From: Oxalobacteraceae bacterium
Lineage (GTDB): Bacteria; Pseudomonadota; Gammaproteobacteria; Burkholderiales; Burkholderiaceae_D
Assembly (NCBI GenBank): GCA_023259175.1
Contig: JAHFQV010000010.1
Coordinates: forward strand, 1 to 60,216
DNA length: 60,216 nucleotides
Direction: 5' to 3'
Shown: one piece after another, positions 46,915 through 55,220 of the stretch
Layout: every line of letters begins with the position of its first letter
How positions within the stretch are numbered: position 1 is the first letter of the stretch
Notes under the pieces: generated by a model
The model's input: only the letters and a program-made list of their open reading frames with translations
Databases searched by the model: none
What the model was told of the DNA's origin: nothing
Made by a program: the position numbers and the translations under genes

Positions 46915-47855
46915 TGCGTCGTTTAAGTTTAGCGTTAATGATGTTCGCCTTGAGTTTCGCCGCATTGTCGTATTCGCCCAATGGGCTTGCGCAAGGTTCG
47001 GATGAAGACTCCGGCCTAAAACTCTCAAACTCTTTGAGCATTGCACCTCAATCAGATGTGAATTCGAAGAAGGAGGGGTCGGGTAATGGCTTCGAGGAAG
47101 ATGCACGTAAAGAGTCTGTTCCAAGTAGCGTAGCCGCAAGTAAATCCTCCCCGCCGTCCACGCAAGTCGACAAACGTGCAAGCGCGTCCGTGGCAGACGA
47201 AAAAACGGGCGTGAAGATCAATCCCAACGAAACCAGTCAAGCATTGCGGGTGATTTTAGGTTTAACGGTGCTCGCGATTTTGCCGGCATTATTGGTTTCG
47301 ATTACCGCATTTTTGAGAATTATTATTGTACTTTCGATGCTGCGTCATGCTATTGGTATGCCTGAAACACCGCCCAATTCGGCCTTGATTGGACTGGCGC
47401 TATTTCTAACGGTTTTTACGATGTCGCCTACTTTGCAAAAGGTGAATCAAGATGCATTCGAACCGTTTATGGCGGGTCGCATGAACGCCGAAGCGGCCTA
47501 TGAGAAGGCAAGCTTACCTATCCGTGATTTCTTGGTGCGACAAACCCGTGAGCAGGATTTAGCCTTGATGGTCGAACTCTCAAAAGCAAAACCACCTGAA
47601 AGCATGGCGGACATTAGTAACGTGCAGTTGGTTCCGGCATTTATGCTTTCGGAATTACGTGCAGCATTTCAGATCGGGTTTGTGATTTTTCTTCCTTTCC
47701 TTCTCATCGATTTAATTGTATCTAGTATTTTAATGGCGCTTGGCATGATGATGATGCCGCCGACATCCATCGCCTTGCCACTAAAAATACTGATGTTTGT
47801 TTTGGTTGACGGTTGGAGCCTCGTCTTGAAGGCCTTGATTGGTTCATTCCATTAG
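46914..47855 (+). CDS. fliP: Flagellar export gate protein FliP with a long N-terminal linker
   Basis: 313 residues against about 245 in enterics. Signal peptide about 1-24, then about 75 residues of polar Ser/Lys/Glu-rich linker before the conserved domain. FliP motifs are intact: SITAFLRIIIVLSMLRHAIG, TPPNSALIGLALFLTVFTMS, FLVRQTREQDLALM, LSELRAAFQIGFVIFLPFLL, and GMMMMPPTSIALPLKILMF. The linker would lie on the periplasmic side of the export gate. Confidence 0.95.
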   Translation: MRRLSLALMMFALSFAALSYSPNGLAQGSDEDSGLKLSNSLSIAPQSDVNSKKEGSGNGFEEDARKESVPSSVAASKSSPPSTQVDKRASASVADEKTGVKINPNETSQALRVILGLTVLAILPALLVSITAFLRIIIVLSMLRHAIGMPETPPNSALIGLALFLTVFTMSPTLQKVNQDAFEPFMAGRMNAEAAYEKASLPIRDFLVRQTREQDLALMVELSKAKPPESMADISNVQLVPAFMLSELRAAFQIGFVIFLPFLLIDLIVSSILMALGMMMMPPTSIALPLKILMFVLVDGWSLVLKALIGSFH

Positions 47856-47865
47856 CGTGCCAACG

Positions 47866-48645
47866 ATGCCCAGCTACGATTTAATTCAATCAAAAATATC
47901 ACGGTATTTTGAAGAGGAATTGGCTTTGTGGCGGCATTTTTGTTTATATCGCGATCAATTGAGTCGCGAAGCGCTGATTAAAATTCATTTGCCGTTTGCG
48001 CGTATGATGGCCGCTAAAATTTTCGCTAAACGTATGGATGAAGACATCGCGTTTGATGATTATCATCAATTTGCGCGAGTGGGACTACTTGAGTCGATTG
48101 AGCAATTCGATCCCGACTTTGGTGTGAAGTTCGAAAGCTTTGCGGAACATAGAATTCGTGGCGCGATACTTAGTGCGCTCGAATATCAAACGGAAAAGCA
48201 ACAGCAGATTTCCTTGTCTAAACGTGTTCGATTAAAACAAGAAGATAAATCGACCCGAGAGCTAAGCCAATTTGCCGCATCATTGAAAGATGAACGGGCT
48301 GCGATATTTGAAACGCTCACTCAAGAAAGCTTGGGGCACGCGATTGCCTGGATATTGGAAAATACGGGATGTGTCGTACACCACGAACAAGAACAGCATG
48401 ACTTTCCCTATTATCGTAATGTCGAACTTAAGCAACTACGTTCGCGCATGCAAACTTGCATAGAACAGTTAACGGCGAACGAGCAAAAAGTGATTCGCTA
48501 CTATTTCTTTCAAGAGGTGCCTCTCGCCGAAATCGCGGAGCTATCCTCGCTCAGCAAGGGCCGAATATCCCAAATAAAATGCAATGCGCTGAACAAACTT
48601 CGAAGAATTCTTAAAAGCACGTCTTTGGAAGACTTCATTTGTTGA
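47866..48645 (+). CDS. FliA-like flagellar sigma factor (sigma-28 family)
   Basis: About 259 residues from the ATG at 47866; TTG 47839 and GTG 47857 are alternatives, none with a clear ribosome site. Region 2 (about 40-110: HLPFARMMAAKIF, FDDYHQFARVGLLESIEQFD, FESFAEHRIRGAIL) and region 4 (about 205-250: LTANEQKVIRYYFFQEVPLA, SLSKGRISQIK) are present; region 3 is weaker. In flagellar systems it directs late genes. Located at the end of the locus as sigD is in Bacillus. No FlgM-like anti-sigma is recognised in the window. Confidence 0.82.
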   Translation: MPSYDLIQSKISRYFEEELALWRHFCLYRDQLSREALIKIHLPFARMMAAKIFAKRMDEDIAFDDYHQFARVGLLESIEQFDPDFGVKFESFAEHRIRGAILSALEYQTEKQQQISLSKRVRLKQEDKSTRELSQFAASLKDERAAIFETLTQESLGHAIAWILENTGCVVHHEQEQHDFPYYRNVELKQLRSRMQTCIEQLTANEQKVIRYYFFQEVPLAEIAELSSLSKGRISQIKCNALNKLRRILKSTSLEDFIC

Positions 48646-48790
48646 CCCGAAAAATTGATCTATTTGGTCTGGCTTGTCTACCGTTAGCATCACTTTTCAC
48701 TATTTTTTAAACAGTCCTTGTGTTTTCGATGACAATGTGTCATAGTCGATTTGTCGTAGTCATTTAAACAAATTTTTAGGAAGGGTATTC

Positions 48791-49072
48791 GTGAAACTAA
48801 TCTTATCTCAACAACAAAATGCAAGCATGCGCCAAGTAGCGCAAGGTTTTGCGTCGTTGCGAGGAGATTTCACGTCCATTCCTAGTATGTCCGTAACAAA
48901 GTCATCTGTGCAAACCGCGCTAGCCAATATGGTGAATACCTTGATTGAGGTGGCCAATTGTGTGATGACCAAGATGGCAACGATGTTTAAGCAAGATGGT
49001 AAAGTGGCAACGTGGAAAAAAAGTAAGAAACGCATTCGAGGGGCTAGTCCCCGAATCGCTGGAATAAGTTAA
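48791..49072 (+). CDS. Unrecognised small basic protein after the sigma factor
   Basis: 93 residues from a GTG with AGGAAGGG 6 bases upstream. The first half contains SQQQNASMRQVAQGFASLRG, the middle a hydrophobic helix (ANMVNTLIEVANCVMTKMAT), the end is strongly basic (KKSKKRIRGASPR). It has its own 145-bp leader and a strong terminator, so it may be transcribed alone. No family recognised; it does not look like FlgM. Confidence 0.6.
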   Translation: MKLILSQQQNASMRQVAQGFASLRGDFTSIPSMSVTKSSVQTALANMVNTLIEVANCVMTKMATMFKQDGKVATWKKSKKRIRGASPRIAGIS

Positions 49073-49092
49073 ACAATTCTCAGTGATCGCTT

Positions 49093-49131
49093 AAAAAGCT
49101 CGGATGCCTAATCGGTTCCGAGCTTTTTTGT
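49093..49131 (+). terminator. Rho-independent terminator after the small basic gene
   Basis: AAAAAGCTCGGA (49093-49104) pairs with TCCGAGCTTTTT (49117-49128), 12-base loop, T-run continuing to 49135. Marks the downstream end of the flagellar-like region. Confidence 0.88.
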
Positions 49132-49198
49132 TTTTGAATTGATCAATTGTGTCGAAGGAAGTGGAGTAGTTAAATTTTATTATGAAAGAGAGTGAAAT

Positions 49199-49375
49199 AT
49201 GTTTGAGGAGTTCTTGTCCGCGTTGGTGGGACAAAAAATACCAGCCAATCAGGAAGCGCTGATCGATGAAAGTGAAATGTCTTTGAGTTTGGCATTTTAT
49301 GGTGTTGATGAGTTTCAAGCTTGTGATCCTGAGCCAGAGGCCTGTCTGCGGCATGACGGTCGGTTTTGTGCTTGA
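49199..49375 (+). CDS. Possible 58-residue acidic small protein
   Basis: ATG at 49199 with AGAGAG about 7 bases upstream, reading MFEEFLSALVGQKIP and ending GRFCA at the TGA 49373-49375. Acidic with three cysteines near the C-terminus (ACDPEPEAC, RFC). Too short for confident coding prediction, but flanked by a terminator and another small gene on the same strand. No family recognised. Confidence 0.4.
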   Translation: MFEEFLSALVGQKIPANQEALIDESEMSLSLAFYGVDEFQACDPEPEACLRHDGRFCA

Positions 49376-49420
49376 AGCGAGCTTTGGAAAAATCTATTAA
49401 TTGAAATTGGAGAAGTCGAG

Positions 49421-49657
49421 ATGAAAAAAGGCAAGCAGCCAATGCCATCACCACGCAACCCTTTCGTGGTCATTGCAAAATTTAGGAAAGCAGGCGCGCA
49501 TCGCAAAACTCATAAAGCTTTGCGTCGTCAAGCAAAAGTAGAAGTAAGGCGCAATGACGGCGCGGCTGTGGAAAAAGAATTAGGTCGCGTCGTCCGTCGT
49601 AGCGTTATTGCGACCTGCAGTACAAGTAGAGCACCGATCAAAGCGTGGACGTTTTGA
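49421..49657 (+). CDS. Small, strongly basic conserved-looking protein
   Basis: 78 residues from the ATG at 49421, with GGAGAAG upstream (a second ATG at 49442 is possible). Rich in Arg/Lys (NPFVVIAKFRKAGAHRKTHK, ALRRQAKVEVRRN). Small proteins of this look occur in Oxalobacteraceae as hypotheticals, but I cannot assign a role. Its stop codon lies inside the arm of a terminator hairpin. Confidence 0.65.
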   Translation: MKKGKQPMPSPRNPFVVIAKFRKAGAHRKTHKALRRQAKVEVRRNDGAAVEKELGRVVRRSVIATCSTSRAPIKAWTF

Positions 49658-49667
49658 TCGGTGTTTT
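49632..49667 (+). terminator. Rho-independent terminator overlapping the 78-residue gene
   Basis: CACCGATCAAA (49632-49642) pairs with TTTGATCGGTG (49653-49663), 10-base loop, then TTTT. The stop TGA (49655-49657) is within the second arm. Confidence 0.8.
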
Positions 49668-49777
49668 GCATCTTCAATTCGGAAAGCAAAAGCGGTTTCG
49701 GCAATGCCTGTGATCACAAGGCGACGGTAGCAGCGCCAACTCGCGCTACTGCACTCGACATTCCTCTGCGTTCCCCT

Positions 49778-50107
49778 TTATTCCTCTTCCACCCAAACTG
49801 CCGTCCCATAGCACAGGACTTCGGTTAATCCTGCCATAACTTCGGTTGCGTCGTAATGCATGGCGATGATGGCATTGGCACCGCGGCGTCTGGCTTCGTC
49901 GCACATCATTTTGTAGGTTTCTTCCCTAGCTTGCTCGCAGAGTTGGGTGTAGATGGTGATATTGCCGCCAAATAAGCTCTGTAGGCCACCCAAAACATTG
50001 AAAACGATATTGCGTGAGCGCACGGTAATGCCACGTACTACGCCGAGGTTTTTGATGATTTTGTATCCGGGAAGGCTTAGTGCGGTGGTCACCATAGTAT
50101 TGTGCAT
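49778..50107 (-). CDS. YbjQ-family (UPF0145, heavy-metal-binding-like) protein
   Basis: 109 residues from the ATG at 50107, which has AAAGGAA upstream; the frame extends to 50194 without a good start. Family features: GYKIIKNLGVVRGITVRSRN, the QAREETYKMMCDEARRRGAN helix, AIIAMHYDATEV. Forms pentamers in known structures; biochemical role unknown. Confidence 0.88.
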   Translation of the reverse strand: MHNTMVTTALSLPGYKIIKNLGVVRGITVRSRNIVFNVLGGLQSLFGGNITIYTQLCEQAREETYKMMCDEARRRGANAIIAMHYDATEVMAGLTEVLCYGTAVWVEEE

Positions 50108-50267
50108 GAGGGTTCCTTTGGTAAGGTGAGCGACGATAGATTCTTCTGATTTACTGTGCTGCTTGTTGGGCGCTAGCGATAATTCTGCGAACATTTTTCC
50201 CGATTCTATTTGTCTTTAGTCCGCTATGAACCCTTCAACTTAGAAAAAGTGGCCCATTAATTTTCGC

Positions 50268-51377
50268 TTAAATTCCTGATTTCGCTCGGATGTCGGCCGG
50301 AATCGCATCTTTATGTACCATGAAATAAATGGTCTTCATCATGACATAATTTTTGCTCATGTGGAGATGTCCTTCGAAGGGGCCGCTATTTTTTCCGTAA
50401 CTATTTTTGATGAGGAAATAGGGGTTTCCTTGTTCGTCTTGACTGAGCCCTACCATGTGCATGCTATGGTCGTCGGTGCTGCGCCAGTTATCGAAAGCTT
50501 GCTGCCTTTCTTCTTGGGTCGGGGTTTTGCTTTCGTCTTCGAGTACAGCATAACCCTCCTTTACTTTATAGCCTTTTTCGCTCGTGTCGCCGCCCCACGA
50601 AAGGGTGTAGCCGTGTTGCAATGCGCTGCTCATGGTGCGCACCATGTCGGCCAATGGCAAATTGAGATAATGACTGTTGTGCGTCCAATTGTCAGGGATT
50701 TCTAAGCGTATTTTTTGGTAAAACGGATGATGCGTGAAGCTCGTGATTTCGACGTAGTCATCGGGATTAATTTTAAGGACTTGGTCGCGGAAACTTTGCG
50801 GCGTGTAGACCTTAGCTTGGTAGACGAATTGTTGCGGGGGCTTGCCGATATAGGCATCAAGTATGCCTTCAAAGGCTGGGCGCCAAGAACGACTCGGGCT
50901 GCCGCCTTTAATGACCGCGTCTAAGAATGCTTTGGTGGTGAGGGCGAGTTCGGCGTGGTCGAGTTTTTCTTCGCCTGTTTTGAGACCTGTGAATTGAGCG
51001 CGTGGCACAGCACCGTATAGGCGCAGCATGTCCATCGCATCGTGATTGTTACCACCCTCCCAGAAATTCGCATGAGCTTGGGCGCGTATGTAAGCGTCTG
51101 CCTTGAGTGGATACGCATAGCGCACCCCAAACACTTCTGATAGCTCAATGAGATTGCCTGTTATGCGAGCGACTTCGCTTTCCATAAACGAAGAGGTCGC
51201 GAAATTCCAGCAGGTGTTGGTGCGGGCTTGGTCTTTGGCGGGGCTATGTTGAGCCTGAGTGAGGATGCTGAAGTGTTTGTTGGTGCTGGGTGTTACATTA
51301 TTGCTTGGCTCTTGCGCTTGAAGTTCAAGCGTGCTGGCAAGTATTAGGCTAAGTAATGCGGTGTGCAGGCGTTTCAT
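50268..51377 (-). CDS. Exported papain-like peptidase, C1B (bleomycin hydrolase/aminopeptidase C) type
   Basis: 369 residues. Signal peptide about 1-22 (LLSLILASTLELQA). Catalytic residues: Q50 oxyanion Gln and C56 in QARTNTCWNF, His in DHSMHMVG, Asn in LIKNSYGKNSG. The spacing and the large insertion between Cys and His fit the C1B group, normally a cytosolic hexamer; an exported form is less usual in Proteobacteria. Probably a periplasmic or secreted aminopeptidase; substrate unknown. No operon partner. Confidence 0.85.
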   Translation of the reverse strand: MKRLHTALLSLILASTLELQAQEPSNNVTPSTNKHFSILTQAQHSPAKDQARTNTCWNFATSSFMESEVARITGNLIELSEVFGVRYAYPLKADAYIRAQAHANFWEGGNNHDAMDMLRLYGAVPRAQFTGLKTGEEKLDHAELALTTKAFLDAVIKGGSPSRSWRPAFEGILDAYIGKPPQQFVYQAKVYTPQSFRDQVLKINPDDYVEITSFTHHPFYQKIRLEIPDNWTHNSHYLNLPLADMVRTMSSALQHGYTLSWGGDTSEKGYKVKEGYAVLEDESKTPTQEERQQAFDNWRSTDDHSMHMVGLSQDEQGNPYFLIKNSYGKNSGPFEGHLHMSKNYVMMKTIYFMVHKDAIPADIRAKSGI

Positions 51378-51491
51378 GAGGTCCTTTTGAGCTAAGAATT
51401 ATTCGACCTCATCTTAGAGCGGATAAGGTCGAACAACAAGCGGCTTGAACGAAAACTGCTTTGCCTGAATGTGGGTAAATCCAATGAAAAA

Positions 51492-52835
51492 TTAAGTGGA
51501 ACGAGCCGTTAGTAAAGTGCCGGTGACTTGTCCGAAACCTATTCGTGGCAGACCCTCTTTTTCGGCCCAACCGCGCATAATGATGGTGTCGCCATCCTCG
51601 ATGAAAATGCGTTGCTCACCATTCGATAGGCTCATCGGGACTTTGCCGCCCTGTGAGAGTTCGAGCAAGGAGCCCGCTTCTTCAGGCAGCGGCCCTGATT
51701 GGGTACCCGAGCCTAAAAAATCACCCGCGCGCAAGTTGCAACCATTGACGGTGTGATGCGTGACAAGCTGGGAAATCGTCCAATACGAATCGCTGAAGTT
51801 TGAGCGGGATAAGCGATGTGCGGCACTGCCTTCGCGCTGCATTTTTTCGGTTTGTATCCATACTTCAAGATGAATGTCGAAAGCACCTGCGCTGCGCAGG
51901 GTGGGAGACTCTAAATAGGCCAATGGTTGCGGGTCTTGCTCATCGCGTTGCCAGGCTTTACGGTAGGGTGCGAGCGCTTCAATGGTGACGACCCAAGGTG
52001 AAATGGTGGAGGCAAAATTTTTGGCGAGGAAGGGCCCTAAGGGTTGGTATTCCCAAGCTTGTAAATCGCGTGCCGACCAATCATTGAGTAGGCATAGGCC
52101 AAACACATGCTGCTCCGCTTCGTTGATGTCTATCGCGCTACCGAGTGCATTGCCTTGACCAATAAATGCACCGACTTCGAGTTCATAATCCATGCGTTTG
52201 GCCGGGCCAAATACTGGGCTATTGGCATTGGGTGGCATGGTTTGTCCGATAGGCCGATGAAACTTTTGACCCGACACCGCAATCGATGAGGATCGACCAT
52301 GATAACCAATCGGAACCCATTTGTAGTTCGGCAGTAAGGGATTGTCGGGGCGGAATAATTTGCCGACGGCAGTCGCATGATGAATGGAGGTGTAAAAATC
52401 AGTATAGTCACCGATTTGCGCGGGTAAGGCGTATTCGGCTTCGCTTTGAGCGAGGAGTGCGGCGCTTAATTGAGCTTGTGTCGCCGTCCTTTCGGCTCCC
52501 TCGGCTCCCTCGCGCAAAGCGCGCGAGAGTGCAAGCCGGACTTGTGAAGCAACTTGATTGCCCAAGTCCATCAGCGCATTGAGTTGCGGTGCGCGTAGTG
52601 CATGGGATAAGGCGGCATGATTAATCTCAGCAAAAACATCGCACTGTAAGGCGATTGTAAGGTCAAGAATTTGATCGCCAATGGCGACACCAATGCGGAA
52701 ATTTTCTTCGCTTCCTGCGCGTCTGAAAACGCCGAAGGGTAAATTTTGAATTGGAAAATCAGAATCCGCGCGATTGGCTGAATCGATCCAGCTACGGAGT
52801 TGCGGATTATGTGTTTCGTTGAGTTGATTGGTCAT
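51492..52835 (-). CDS. fahA: Fumarylacetoacetase
   Basis: 447 residues from the ATG at 52835 (frame extends to 52880). N-terminal FAA domain (PFGVFRRAGSEENFRIGVAI) and C-terminal catalytic domain with the metal/active-site region DYTDFYTSIHHATAVGKLFR, YHGRSSSI, MDYELEVGAFIG and NDWSARDLQAWEYQPLGPF. Splits fumarylacetoacetate into fumarate and acetoacetate, last step of tyrosine/phenylalanine degradation. 52 bp after hmgA on the same strand; a maleylacetoacetate isomerase gene is not in the window. Confidence 0.96.
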   Translation of the reverse strand: MTNQLNETHNPQLRSWIDSANRADSDFPIQNLPFGVFRRAGSEENFRIGVAIGDQILDLTIALQCDVFAEINHAALSHALRAPQLNALMDLGNQVASQVRLALSRALREGAEGAERTATQAQLSAALLAQSEAEYALPAQIGDYTDFYTSIHHATAVGKLFRPDNPLLPNYKWVPIGYHGRSSSIAVSGQKFHRPIGQTMPPNANSPVFGPAKRMDYELEVGAFIGQGNALGSAIDINEAEQHVFGLCLLNDWSARDLQAWEYQPLGPFLAKNFASTISPWVVTIEALAPYRKAWQRDEQDPQPLAYLESPTLRSAGAFDIHLEVWIQTEKMQREGSAAHRLSRSNFSDSYWTISQLVTHHTVNGCNLRAGDFLGSGTQSGPLPEEAGSLLELSQGGKVPMSLSNGEQRIFIEDGDTIIMRGWAEKEGLPRIGFGQVTGTLLTARST

Positions 52836-52887
52836 CGTAGTTTCTCTGGTTTTGAATTGAGCGTATCTTGATTTTTTCAAGCGAATT

Positions 52888-54198
52888 TTAAGCGAAATGT
52901 GGCTTGAAATTTTTCTTGATGCCCTGCCAGCATTGGAAGTAATCAGGTTGCAATTGTGGTGACTCCATTGCGGCTCTCGTTGGCTTAAGTAGGGTATTGG
53001 TTTCGATCATAAACGCCATCGTATCGTCGACCTTATGCGGCGTGCGGGTGTCGCTGGTACTGGCTTTTTCGAAGGTGGGGGCATCGGGGCCGTGACCGCT
53101 CATACAATTGTGCAGACTCGCGCCACCGGGACGAAATCCTGTCGATTTAGCGTCGTATTGACCATGAATCAAACCCATAAATTCACTGGCAATATTACGA
53201 TGGAACCAAGGGGGGCGGAAAGTATTTTCTGCAGCCAACCAACGCGGCGGAAAAATCACAAAATCAATCGTGTCCACACCTGGAGTATTGCTCGCCGATT
53301 GTAGTACCAAAAAAATGGATGGATCAGGATGATCGTAGCTAATCGACCCTATGGTATTGAAATGGCGCAGGTCGTATTTGTAGGGCGCCATATTGCCATG
53401 CCATGCCACGACATCAAGCGGTGAATGGCCTATTTTTGCGCTCCACAAATGGCCGCTGAATTTGGCAATCAGTCGAAAATCACCTTCTAGGTCTTCGTAC
53501 TTTGCGACGGGTGTTTGAAAGTCGCGCGGATTGGCCAGACCGTTTGACCCAATCACGCCTAAGTCTGGCAGCTTTAACATGGCACCAAAATTTTCGCAGA
53601 CATAGCCGCGCGCTTGTCCATCGGGCAAGCGTACTTGAAAACGAATCCCGCGTGGGATGACAGCGACTTCTTGTGGCTCAATTTCCAAAGTGCCGAGTTC
53701 AGTTCGTAATTGCAAACGTCCTTGCTGTGGAATGATCAAAAGCTCAGCGTCTGCATCGTAAAAATAGTTGCTGAGCATGTCGCGATTCGCGGCGTATAAA
53801 TGAATTGCACAACCGGTTTGTGCATCGGCAGAACCATTGCCTGCCATGGTCAGCCAGCCCTCGACAAAGTCGGTGGGCGTGCTCGGCATTTCTTGTGGGT
53901 CCCAACGCATTTGATTCGGCGAACTGGGAATTGCGCCAAAGGCATTGGTCATTTTTCCGTTATCGATTTGCACAAAGGGCTGATGCATGGCGGCAGGGCG
54001 TATCCGATATAACCAAGCGCGGCGATTTGCATGTCGCGGTGCCGTAAAGGCCGTACCCGAAATTTGTTCGGCATACAGGCCGTAAGCGCATTGCTGTGGT
54101 GAATTTTGGTTTTTGGGTAGCGCCCCGGGCAAAGCTTCGCTGGCAAATTCGTTGGCAAAGCCGCTCATGTATTGCAGGCTTGTTGTTTCGATAGTCAT
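52888..54198 (-). CDS. hmgA: Homogentisate 1,2-dioxygenase
   Basis: 436 residues from the ATG at 54198, preceded by AGGAG; the frame extends upstream to 54291 into the regulatory gap. Conserved segments: [61 protein letters not shown] (iron site region) and [19 protein letters not shown]. Opens homogentisate to maleylacetoacetate with iron and oxygen. Divergent from a LysR-type gene and followed by fahA. Confidence 0.97.
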   Translation of the reverse strand: MTIETTSLQYMSGFANEFASEALPGALPKNQNSPQQCAYGLYAEQISGTAFTAPRHANRRAWLYRIRPAAMHQPFVQIDNGKMTNAFGAIPSSPNQMRWDPQEMPSTPTDFVEGWLTMAGNGSADAQTGCAIHLYAANRDMLSNYFYDADAELLIIPQQGRLQLRTELGTLEIEPQEVAVIPRGIRFQVRLPDGQARGYVCENFGAMLKLPDLGVIGSNGLANPRDFQTPVAKYEDLEGDFRLIAKFSGHLWSAKIGHSPLDVVAWHGNMAPYKYDLRHFNTIGSISYDHPDPSIFLVLQSASNTPGVDTIDFVIFPPRWLAAENTFRPPWFHRNIASEFMGLIHGQYDAKSTGFRPGGASLHNCMSGHGPDAPTFEKASTSDTRTPHKVDDTMAFMIETNTLLKPTRAAMESPQLQPDYFQCWQGIKKNFKPHFA

Positions 54199-54305
54199 TG
54201 CGACTCCTGTAAGTGGAGAAATACACGAAGAAAACACTAATGTAGTGCAAAGCGATGATCTTTGATATATAAATACGAAAATACAGACCATTCATAAAAT
54301 AAATA

Positions 54306-55220
54306 ATGATTGAAGCCAAAGACATCGACCTTAACTTGCTGGTGGTCTTCCATGAAATTATGCAGGAACGACAAATATCCGCCGTCGCTCGTAAGCTCGA
54401 ACTTTCGCAGCCGGCGGTGAGCAATGCCTTGGCACGCTTGCGGCGTGCCTTGGGAGATGAACTCTTTGTACGTACCTCTCTGGGCATGCAGCCAACCCCA
54501 TTTGCGCAGGCATGGTTCGAGCCTCTGAGCATCGCCTTAACGCAGATTAAGAATGCCCTCAATCGCAGCCTAGCGTTTGAGCCAGCGACCAGCGAGAGGC
54601 AATTTACGATCGCCATGACCGACGTAGGCGAAATGTATTTCATGCCCATCTTATTGGCCCATTGTTTGCGGCAAGCACCGCAGGTCAAAATTGCCAGCTT
54701 GCGGGCGCACAATATTGATTTGATGAGCGAGATGGAAAGCGGACGCATTGATCTTGCCTTGGGTGCCTTTGAACCCCACTCGCAAGCCTTGTTTCAAAAG
54801 CGTTTGTTTCGACAAGACTATGTCAGCTTGTTCCGTCAGGGGCATCCACAGATGCGACCAGGCATGATGATGCGCGACTATGTCGAGCTAGCTCACCTTT
54901 TGGTTTCGAGCAAAGAAAGCCCCTATGATCGTATTACACACAGTTTGGAAAAAGCAGGGGTAAGGTATTCTGAGACTTGGAGCGTGCCTCATTTTTCGTC
55001 GGTGCCGTATATTTTATGTAGTAGTGATTTGCTGGCGATAGTTCCGCAAAAATTAGCGCAATCGGCAGCGACTTATTTTAAACTCGATTACATCAAACCA
55101 CCGATACGTCTACCGACTTTACAGACCCATGTCTTTTGGCATCGTCGTTTTGCGCAAGATGCTGGCAACCTTTGGTTACGGAAAATATTGGTGGAACATT
55201 TTTCAGAAAGGAACGGATGA
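54306..55220 (+). CDS. LysR-type transcriptional regulator
   Basis: 304 residues. N-terminal winged HTH (DLNLLVVFHEIMQERQISAV, ARKLELSQPAVSNALARLR) and a periplasmic-binding-protein-like effector domain from about 95. The regulator is divergent from hmgA-fahA with a 107-bp gap and its stop overlaps the start of the dehydrogenase gene (ATGA). By position it probably controls both, in response to an aromatic or hydroxy acid. Effector unknown. Confidence 0.9.
   Translation: MIEAKDIDLNLLVVFHEIMQERQISAVARKLELSQPAVSNALARLRRALGDELFVRTSLGMQPTPFAQAWFEPLSIALTQIKNALNRSLAFEPATSERQFTIAMTDVGEMYFMPILLAHCLRQAPQVKIASLRAHNIDLMSEMESGRIDLALGAFEPHSQALFQKRLFRQDYVSLFRQGHPQMRPGMMMRDYVELAHLLVSSKESPYDRITHSLEKAGVRYSETWSVPHFSSVPYILCSSDLLAIVPQKLAQSAATYFKLDYIKPPIRLPTLQTHVFWHRRFAQDAGNLWLRKILVEHFSERNG

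Noticed and set aside
26771-48645. Locus as a classical virulence injectisome (type III secretion)
   Set aside because: FlgE, FlgD, FlgG, FlgF, FlgI and FlgH encode hook, rod and rings of a flagellar type; no secretin, needle or translocon gene is present.
54199-54305. Sigma-54 promoter or TyrR-type box before hmgA
   Set aside because: A TTGCA is present on the minus strand but there is no GG at the correct distance, and no dyad like the alr boxes.
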